Below are positions 5,657-10,086 of a stretch of DNA of 10,086 nucleotides, piece by piece. Source of the DNA: Actinomycetes bacterium (GTDB lineage: Bacteria > Actinomycetota > Actinomycetes > Propionibacteriales > Propionibacteriaceae). A program made the position numbers and the translations under genes. Below the pieces are notes generated by a model. That model did no database searches. It was not told the DNA's origin and saw only the letters and a program-made list of their open reading frames with translations. The stretch is from NCBI GenBank assembly GCA_021794705.1, contig JAJYQH010000332.1:1-10086 (forward strand), written 5' to 3'. Each line of letters starts with the position of its first letter. Position 1 is the first letter of the stretch.

Positions 5657-5662
5657 TAGCGT
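5657..5662 (+). promoter_or_regulatory. Leaderless promoter -10 box (TAGCGT) of the cutinase-like gene
   Basis: TAGCGT lies 6 bases before GTG 5669, which selects this GTG over the adjacent GTG 5672. No -35 and no Shine-Dalgarno are visible. It lies in a 77-base region shared with the divergent ATL gene. Confidence 0.5.
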
Positions 5663-5668
5663 CGGGGC

Positions 5669-6823
5669 GTGGTGACCCTCCGCCGGATGCTCGTCCTGCT
5701 GCTCCTCGCCACCGTGATCCCCGTGGCCGGGCCCGCCGCCCGTGCCGCGGCCGCTCCCACTCCCGGCCCCGGATGGTCCGCCACCCCGGTGTCGTCCTCG
5801 GCCCTTCACGGCGAGTGCGCCGAGGTGCTGTTCGTCGGCGTCCGCGGGTCGGGGGAGTCGCCGCCCTACGGGTCGACGATCGCCGCCCTCCGCGACGCCA
5901 TCGCTGCCGGGGCCGGGGGTGCCAGCGTCCGGCAGGTCTACCTCGACTATCCGGCCGGAGCCATCGACGCCGTCGACCGGCGCTCTCTCGAGGACGCGAT
6001 CTTCGATCCCACCGCCGCGCAGAACGCCTACTTCGCCTCGGTGGGCGCCGGCGTCACCGCCCTGTCGAACCTCATCGCCTCGCAGGCCCAGGCGTGCCCG
6101 TCCCAGCGGCTGCTGCTGGCCGGCTTCTCCCAGGGGGCCGAGGTGGTCGTGCGGACGCTGGCCCTGCACCCCCAGGGGCCGCACCTGCTGGCGGCGGTCG
6201 TGCTCGGCGACCCGCTGCACTACCCCGGACAGAACACCCTCGAACTCGACGGCACAGCCGGCAACCGCGCGTTCGGCCTGGTCACCGCCCTCAACTACCT
6301 GCGCGGGGTCGCCGACCCGCTGGACAACCCCACGCGCGCCGACCAGGTGCACGCCGTGGTGCAGGCGGCGGTCGACATGTACCAGGGCACCATCGACACG
6401 ACCCGGCTCACCGCGATGATGGCGGCCGACAAGCTGGCGATCTCGGGGATGGACGCCCCGCACGTCTACTCCGTCTGTGACGAGGGCGACCTGGTGTGCG
6501 ACGCCGCCCAGCCCCTCGCCCGGGTGCTCACGACGGCCAGCACGATCACCGCCGAACGCGACCGCGCCCGCCCGATCCACCTCGGCTACCACGGCGCGGC
6601 GGTCGCGCACACGGTCTCGGCCGTGGACGCCGCCCTGGCGGCGCTCCCGCCCTCCACGACCACGACCGCTCCGCCACCGCCACCCGCGCCGGTGGAGGAG
6701 TGGCTCCCGGTCGGCGTGGCCGGCCTGGCCCTCGCCGTCGTCCTGCTCGTCGTCGCCCTGCACCTGGGACGCCGGTGGCGTCGCCGGGTGCGGGCGGTCG
6801 CCGCCCACCGCCGGGACGGATAA
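5669..6823 (+). CDS. Cutinase-family serine hydrolase with C-terminal membrane anchor
   Basis: The 384-residue protein has a signal peptide (about 1-28: RR, hydrophobic core, then ARAAAA). A cutinase-type alpha/beta-hydrolase domain spans about 47-325. Visible catalytic features are the oxyanion strand [10 protein letters not shown] (55-64), the nucleophile elbow AGFSQGAE (Ser154), the Cys-bracketed acid loop C270-DEGD-LV-C277 (Asp274), and HLGY (His304). Cys50 and Cys143 probably form the second conserved disulfide. The family cleaves carboxylic esters such as cutin, lipids or polyesters; the natural substrate here is unknown. The domain is followed by a Thr/Pro linker (329-342, TTTT and PPPPP), one transmembrane helix (about 346-367) and an Arg-rich cytoplasmic tail (RRWRRR). 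The mature enzyme should therefore be tethered outside the membrane instead of released. There is no LPXTG signal. It lies just upstream of prfB, and its TAA stop is part of the prfB -10 box. Confidence 0.9.
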   Translation: MVTLRRMLVLLLLATVIPVAGPAARAAAAPTPGPGWSATPVSSSALHGECAEVLFVGVRGSGESPPYGSTIAALRDAIAAGAGGASVRQVYLDYPAGAIDAVDRRSLEDAIFDPTAAQNAYFASVGAGVTALSNLIASQAQACPSQRLLLAGFSQGAEVVVRTLALHPQGPHLLAAVVLGDPLHYPGQNTLELDGTAGNRAFGLVTALNYLRGVADPLDNPTRADQVHAVVQAAVDMYQGTIDTTRLTAMMAADKLAISGMDAPHVYSVCDEGDLVCDAAQPLARVLTTASTITAERDRARPIHLGYHGAAVAHTVSAVDAALAALPPSTTTTAPPPPPAPVEEWLPVGVAGLALAVVLLVVALHLGRRWRRRVRAVAAHRRDG

Positions 6824-6826
6824 ACT
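6821..6826 (+). promoter_or_regulatory. Promoter -10 box (TAAACT) of prfB, overlapping the cutinase stop codon
   Basis: TAAACT lies 8 bases before GTG 6835; its first three bases are the TAA stop of the upstream gene. A start at about 6833-6835 would give a leaderless or almost leaderless prfB mRNA. No Shine-Dalgarno precedes the GTG. Confidence 0.55.
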
Positions 6827-6834
6827 CGCTCCTT

Positions 6835-7938
6835 GTGGCACTCGAAGACCTGCAGAACACCATCGCCGAACTCGACAAGTCGCTGAGCAGCATCGAGGCC
6901 GTCGTCGACCCCGCGGCGAAGCGCGCCGAGATCGGCGAACTCGAGAAGCAGGTCAGCGCCCCCGACCTGTGGGACGACCAGGACAACGCCCAGCGGGTCA
7001 CGTCCCGGCTGTCGTCGTTGCAGGGCGAAGTCGAACGGGTGTCGGGCCTGCGCAGCCGGCTCGACGACGTGGAGGTGCTGCTCGACCTCGCCACCGAGGA
7101 GGGCGACGCCGAGTCGGTCACCGAGTCGGAGTACGAGATCGGCCGGCTGAAGAAGGAGATCGCCGCCCTCGAGGTGCGCACCCTGCTGTCCGGCGAGTAC
7201 GACGAGCGCGACGCGCTCGTCACCATCAGGTCCGAGGCGGGGGGCGTCGACGCCGCCGACTTCGCCGCGATGCTGCTCCGCATGTACACGCGCTGGGCCG
7301 AGCGGCACAACTACAACTACGAGGTCTACGACATCTCCTACGCCGAAGAGGCGGGCATCAAGTCGGCGACCTTCACCGTCCGCGCACCGTTCGCGTACGG
7401 CTCGCTGTCGGTCGAGGCCGGCACCCACCGGCTGGTCCGCATCTCCCCGTTCGACAACCAGGGACGCCGCCAGACCTCCTTCGCGGGGGTCGAGGTGCTC
7501 CCCGTCACCGAGGAGGCCGACCACATCGACATCCCCGAGAGCGACGTGCGCATCGACGTCTTCCGGTCGTCCGGCCCGGGCGGCCAGAGCGTCAACACGA
7601 CCGACTCCGCGGTGCGCATCACCCACCTGCCGACCGGCATCGTGGTGAGCTGCCAGAACGAGAAGTCGCAGCTGCAGAACAAGGCCGCGGCGATGCGGGT
7701 GCTCCAGTCGCGGCTCCTCGAGCGGGCGCGCCAGGAGCGCGAGGCGCAGATGCGCGAGCTCAAGGGCGACGGGGGGAACTCGTGGGGCTCGCAGATGCGC
7801 TCGTACGTCCTGCACCCCTACCAGATGGTCAAGGACCTGCGCACCGACTACGAGGTCGGCAACCCCGATTCCGTGTTCGACGGTGACATCGACGCGTTCA
7901 TCGACGCCGGGATCCGCTGGCGCCGACAGGCCGCCTGA
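6835..7938 (+). CDS. prfB: Peptide chain release factor 2 (RF2)
   Basis: The 367-residue RF2 terminates translation at UGA and UAA. The SPF codon-recognition tripeptide is at 204-206 and the catalytic GGQ at 249-251, within [20 protein letters not shown]. The N-terminal helical domain (about 1-110) is complete, as is the C-terminal region with [21 protein letters not shown] 6835 gives the standard N-terminus ([12 protein letters not shown]) and follows a TAAACT box. The reading frame is uninterrupted, so the autoregulatory +1 frameshift found in many bacterial prfB genes is absent; this is the known actinobacterial state. It is 138 bases upstream of ftsE, the common actinobacterial order. Confidence 0.97.
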   Translation: MALEDLQNTIAELDKSLSSIEAVVDPAAKRAEIGELEKQVSAPDLWDDQDNAQRVTSRLSSLQGEVERVSGLRSRLDDVEVLLDLATEEGDAESVTESEYEIGRLKKEIAALEVRTLLSGEYDERDALVTIRSEAGGVDAADFAAMLLRMYTRWAERHNYNYEVYDISYAEEAGIKSATFTVRAPFAYGSLSVEAGTHRLVRISPFDNQGRRQTSFAGVEVLPVTEEADHIDIPESDVRIDVFRSSGPGGQSVNTTDSAVRITHLPTGIVVSCQNEKSQLQNKAAAMRVLQSRLLERARQEREAQMRELKGDGGNSWGSQMRSYVLHPYQMVKDLRTDYEVGNPDSVFDGDIDAFIDAGIRWRRQAA

Positions 7939-7969
7939 CAAGGATTTCCGGTCGGCGAACGGCGTGGTG

Positions 7970-7992
7970 ACCGCGCCGAAGCGGTGGTTCGG
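7970..7992 (+). other. Two overlapping hairpins between prfB and ftsE
   Basis: ACCGC (7970-7974) can pair with GCGGT (7981-7985). CCGAA (7976-7980) can pair with TTCGG (7988-7992). The two stems interleave, so they exclude each other as simple hairpins. They could be a terminator for prfB or part of an attenuator-like switch, but neither stem has a T-run and both are only 5 bp. The structure sits just before the ftsE -10 box. Confidence 0.25.
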
Positions 7993-8004
7993 GGCTGCGT
8001 ACCT

Positions 8005-8010
8005 TAGAAT
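8005..8010 (+). promoter_or_regulatory. Promoter -10 box (TAGAAT) of ftsE
   Basis: TAGAAT is the same hexamer as at the lipoprotein gene. Transcription from about 8017 would leave a 5' leader of about 60 bases before ATG 8077, carrying a Shine-Dalgarno. This is unlike the leaderless genes. No convincing -35 is seen. Confidence 0.5.
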
Positions 8011-8064
8011 TCTCAAGTCCCTGCGCGCTCCGTGCGGCGCGTGACCCGGGCTCACTTCCCCAGC

Positions 8065-8069
8065 AGAGG
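8065..8069 (+). promoter_or_regulatory. Shine-Dalgarno (AGAGG) fixing the ftsE start
   Basis: AGAGG stands 7 bases before ATG 8077 and supports this start over the in-frame GTG at 8032, which would add 15 residues unlike any FtsE N-terminus. Confidence 0.6.
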
Positions 8070-8076
8070 CCGATGC

Positions 8077-8763
8077 ATGATCACCTTCGACAACGTCACC
8101 AAGTTCTACGACAGCCAGCAGGTCCCCGCCCTGTCGAACGTCAACGTTCAGATCGACAAGGGAGAGTTCGTCTTCCTCGTCGGGTCGTCGGGATCCGGTA
8201 AGTCCACCTTCCTCCGGCTCATTCTGCGCGAGCTCGTCACGAGCAGGGGGCAGGTGCTCGTCGCCGGCCGCGACCTGGCCCGGATCCACCCGTGGAAGAT
8301 CCCCCAGCACCGCCGCCGGATCGGCACGGTGTTCCAGGACTTCCGGCTGTTGCCGGGCAAGAGCGTCAACGAGAACGTCGCCTTCGCGCTCCAGGTGATC
8401 GGACGTCCCACCAGTGAGATCCGCCGCCGGGTGCCCGAGACCCTGCAGACGGTCGGGCTCACCGGCAAGGGCGACCGGCTGCCCGAGGAACTGTCGGGCG
8501 GCGAGCAGCAGCGGGTGGCCATCGCCCGGGCCTTCGTCAACGACCCGGCGATCCTCATCGCCGACGAGCCCACGGGCAACCTCGACCCGGCGACCAGCGT
8601 CGGCATCATGAAGCTGCTCGACCGGATCAACCGCACCGGCACCACCGTGATCATGGCCACCCACGACTCGACGATCGTCGACCAGATGCGTCGGCGGGTC
8701 CTCGAACTCGACAAGGGTCTTCTCGTGCGCGACCAGACCAAGGGTGTGTACGGCGCGTCCTGA
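8077..8763 (+). CDS. ftsE: Cell-division ABC transporter ATP-binding protein FtsE
   Basis: The 228-residue ATPase pairs with FtsX at the division site. The complex is not a transporter: ATP hydrolysis drives FtsX to activate peptidoglycan hydrolases outside the membrane. All ABC elements are present: Walker [10 protein letters not shown] (36-44, Lys42), Q-loop FQDFRLLP (86-93), signature LSGGEQQR (139-146), Walker B ILIADE (159-164, Glu164), D-loop NLD (168-170) and the H-loop His196 in ATHD. It begins [11 protein letters not shown], typical for FtsE, and its length is close to the usual figure of about 229. It has its own TAGAAT box and a Shine-Dalgarno. ftsX follows 60 bases downstream on the same strand. 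Confidence 0.97.
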   Translation: MITFDNVTKFYDSQQVPALSNVNVQIDKGEFVFLVGSSGSGKSTFLRLILRELVTSRGQVLVAGRDLARIHPWKIPQHRRRIGTVFQDFRLLPGKSVNENVAFALQVIGRPTSEIRRRVPETLQTVGLTGKGDRLPEELSGGEQQRVAIARAFVNDPAILIADEPTGNLDPATSVGIMKLLDRINRTGTTVIMATHDSTIVDQMRRRVLELDKGLLVRDQTKGVYGAS

Positions 8764-8823
8764 TCGCCGACCCCGCCTCCGCCACGACCCACCACGCGTC
8801 ACACACGAAGGAATTGCCTCATC

Positions 8824-9735
8824 ATGCGCCACACTCTGCGGGAAACCTGGTCCGGGCTGCGTCGCAACCTGTCGATGACGATCGCGGTCATCGTGACGAT
8901 GTGGGTGTCCCTGACCCTGTTCGGCGTCGGGCTGATGACCACCCAGCAGGTCGACCTCGTCAAGGGCAAGTGGTACGACAAGATCGAGATCTCGGCGTTC
9001 CTCTGCGTCAAGGACCTCGGCCAGTACCCGGGCGGCACGTGCACCGCCAACCAGGACACCACCGACGCGCAGCGCGCGGCCATTCAGAAGGCCCTCGAGT
9101 CGAACCCCGAGGTGCAGAAGGTCTACTACGAGACCAAGGCCGACGCCTACCAGCAGTTCCAGCAGACCTACAAGAACACCCCGATCCTCAACACCCTCAC
9201 CCAGGACCAGATGCAGGACTCGTTCCGGGTCAAGCTCGTTGACCCGAACAACTACGAGGGCGTCGTGCAGGAGTTGCGCGCCATGCCCGGCGTCCAGGCG
9301 GTGCAGGACCTGCACACCGTGCTCGACCCGCTCTTCCGCGCGCTCAACGCGGTGAAATGGGCCGCCAACGGCATGAGCGCGCTGCTGCTCATCGCCGCCG
9401 CCCTGCAGATCGGCAACACCATCCGGATGGCGGCCTTCTCCCGCCGCCGTGAGCTGGGCATCATGCGGATGGTCGGGGCCAGCAACACCTACATCCTGCT
9501 GCCGTTCCTCCTGGAGAGCCTGGTCGCCGGCGTCCTCGGCTCGGCCTTCGCCGACGGGACGATCGCGCTCGGCAAGTACCTGCTCGTCGACCGCAACGCC
9601 GAGGAGACGATCAAGACCCTGCGGTGGATCGACTGGTCGCAGACCGGCGTGATCCTGGCCGGGGTCGCCGGCGTCGGCATCCTGCTCTCCGTAGTTCCCA
9701 CGCTCATCGCCACCCGGAAGTACCTGCGCGTATGA
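8824..9735 (+). CDS. ftsX: Cell-division membrane protein FtsX
   Basis: The 303-residue protein forms the membrane half of FtsEX. A short basic cytoplasmic N-terminus (GLRRN) precedes TM1 (about 19-41). A large extracellular domain (about 42-177) follows, then TM2 (about 180-200), the cytoplasmic coupling region FSRRRELGIMRMVGAS (205-220) that contacts FtsE, TM3 (about 222-248), a second outside loop and TM4 (about 273-296). This is the usual FtsX/MacB-like layout and length. The extracellular domain holds the only two cysteines (Cys61 and Cys73), which could form a disulfide. It also has a Tyr/Gln-rich segment (100-117) of the kind that contacts partner hydrolases. GAAGGAA at 8807-8813 is the Shine-Dalgarno, 10 bases before the ATG. 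Cotranscription with ftsE is likely. The coiled-coil protein gene follows 43 bases after the stop. Confidence 0.96.
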   Translation: MRHTLRETWSGLRRNLSMTIAVIVTMWVSLTLFGVGLMTTQQVDLVKGKWYDKIEISAFLCVKDLGQYPGGTCTANQDTTDAQRAAIQKALESNPEVQKVYYETKADAYQQFQQTYKNTPILNTLTQDQMQDSFRVKLVDPNNYEGVVQELRAMPGVQAVQDLHTVLDPLFRALNAVKWAANGMSALLLIAAALQIGNTIRMAAFSRRRELGIMRMVGASNTYILLPFLLESLVAGVLGSAFADGTIALGKYLLVDRNAEETIKTLRWIDWSQTGVILAGVAGVGILLSVVPTLIATRKYLRV

Positions 9736-9736
9736 T
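9731..9736 (+). promoter_or_regulatory. Possible internal promoter -10 box (TATGAT) overlapping the ftsX stop
   Basis: TATGAT is one base from the TATAAT consensus and contains the ftsX TGA stop (9733-9735). A start near 9743 would give a leader of about 36 bases with the Shine-Dalgarno of the next gene. No -35 is visible, so it could also be chance. Confidence 0.35.
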
Positions 9737-9761
9737 CTGAAGCGCCGCAACTTCAACCGTC

Positions 9762-9770
9762 GGGGGAGAG
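9762..9770 (+). promoter_or_regulatory. Strong Shine-Dalgarno (GGGGGAGAG) of the gene after ftsX
   Basis: A purine-rich GGGGGAGAG ends 8 bases before GTG 9779. It decides the start, because another in-frame GTG at 9830 would also leave a hydrophobic signal sequence but lacks such a site. Confidence 0.65.
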
Positions 9771-9778
9771 AAGTCGCA

Positions 9779-10086
9779 GTGGCTAGGGCTTTTGGCGCAG
9801 GTGTCTGCAGTGGTGCCCCTGGTCCGACCGTGCACCGGGTGCTCGTCGGCACCGCCCTCGTCGCTGCCTGCGCGACGTCGCTCACCGTCCTACCCGCGCA
9901 CGCCGACGGGGTCGACACCGACAAGCAGCCGGTGGCGGTCACGGTCGGCGACGACCAGCGGCAGCTCGACCAGCTCAACCAGCGGCTGAGCGAGGCGGAG
10001 GCGGACCTCGTCCGGTCGCAGGCCGAACTCACCGCCGCGGAGGCCGCCCTCGCCGCCGCCCGCAAGCAGCGGCAGCAGGCCGAGGT
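9779..10086 (+). CDS. Secreted coiled-coil protein, probable FtsEX-linked peptidoglycan hydrolase (N-terminal part)
   Basis: Only the first 102 codons are in the window. Starting at GTG 9779, the product has a signal peptide (hydrophobic core about 21-38, cleavage likely after AHA at residue 42). A short acidic linker follows (43-60), then from about residue 60 a heptad-rich coiled coil rich in Gln, Glu, Leu and Ala (QRQLDQLNQRLSEAEADL and on). This is the N-terminal plan of PcsB, EnvC and RipC-type proteins, whose coiled coil docks on FtsX and whose C-terminal NlpC/P60, CHAP or M23 domain cuts peptidoglycan or activates an amidase. The catalytic domain is beyond the window end, so the enzyme type cannot be told. 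Position 43 bases after ftsX supports a partnership. Other secreted coiled-coil proteins cannot be excluded. Confidence 0.75.
   Translation, partial: MARAFGAGVCSGAPGPTVHRVLVGTALVAACATSLTVLPAHADGVDTDKQPVAVTVGDDQRQLDQLNQRLSEAEADLVRSQAELTAAEAALAAARKQRQQAE

Noticed and set aside
6835..7938. Programmed +1 frameshift in prfB
   Set aside because: The frame is continuous from GTG 6835 to 7938 with no in-frame TGA near the start, so the classical autoregulatory site is absent.
6586..10065. A 1159-codon open frame on the minus strand antisense to prfB, ftsE and ftsX
   Set aside because: Long stop-free antisense frames are expected opposite GC-rich genes with G/C at third positions. Its translation is low-complexity (Val, Asp, Gly, Arg rich) without recognisable motifs, and the plus strand carries well-conserved genes throughout.
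1..10086. CRISPR array, insertion sequence, toxin-antitoxin or phage genes
   Set aside because: No regularly spaced repeats, transposase or integrase motifs, terminal inverted repeats or phage-like proteins were found. Gene content is conserved chromosomal.

Overview
The window is about 10 kb of high-GC DNA (very roughly 70% by eye, strong G/C at third codon positions). The gene content is typical of an actinobacterium (Actinomycetota). The markers are an acyl-CoA carboxylase beta subunit overlapping a small epsilon subunit and followed by maf, a cutinase-family secreted esterase, prfB upstream of ftsE-ftsX, and widespread leaderless starts (a TANNNT box 6-8 bases before ATG/GTG). I cannot place it to genus. 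Nothing suggests phage, plasmid or genomic-island DNA; this looks like conserved chromosome with a few lineage-specific small genes.

Layout. At the left edge, the first 14 codons of an unidentified minus-strand gene (1-44) diverge from a small plus-strand lipoprotein gene (137-619). The minus-strand block 3122-650 is an acyl-CoA metabolism cluster: propionyl-CoA carboxylase beta subunit, the epsilon subunit overlapping it by 4 bases, then the Maf nucleotide pyrophosphatase with its own promoter. Divergent from it across 78 bases is birA (3201-3995), whose product attaches the biotin that this carboxylase family needs. A four-helix membrane protein of unknown function follows (4084-4518).

The minus-strand block 5591-4566 holds an alkyltransferase-like DNA-repair protein (ATL), a GatB/YqeY-domain protein and a tRNA-Val(UAC), with several hairpins between and around them. 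The plus-strand block 5669-10086 holds a cutinase-like hydrolase with a C-terminal membrane anchor, peptide release factor 2 (prfB, uninterrupted frame), ftsE, ftsX, and the start of a secreted coiled-coil protein cut by the window end. The last is probably the peptidoglycan hydrolase or activator that FtsEX controls.

How the genes work together. The carboxylase beta and epsilon subunits plus BirA form one metabolic unit (the biotinylated alpha subunit lies outside the window). FtsE, FtsX and the coiled-coil secreted protein form a division/cell-wall hydrolysis module. The clearest window-wide signal is regulatory: eight genes have a TANNNT box placed so that transcription would start at or next to the start codon, with no Shine-Dalgarno. 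The genes inside transcripts (yqeY-like, ftsX, the coiled-coil gene) and ftsE have Shine-Dalgarno sequences. I found no clearly novel multi-gene system. The most unusual points are the membrane-anchored cutinase, a 24-bp tandem duplication across a stop codon, and stop codons embedded in the next gene's -10 box.
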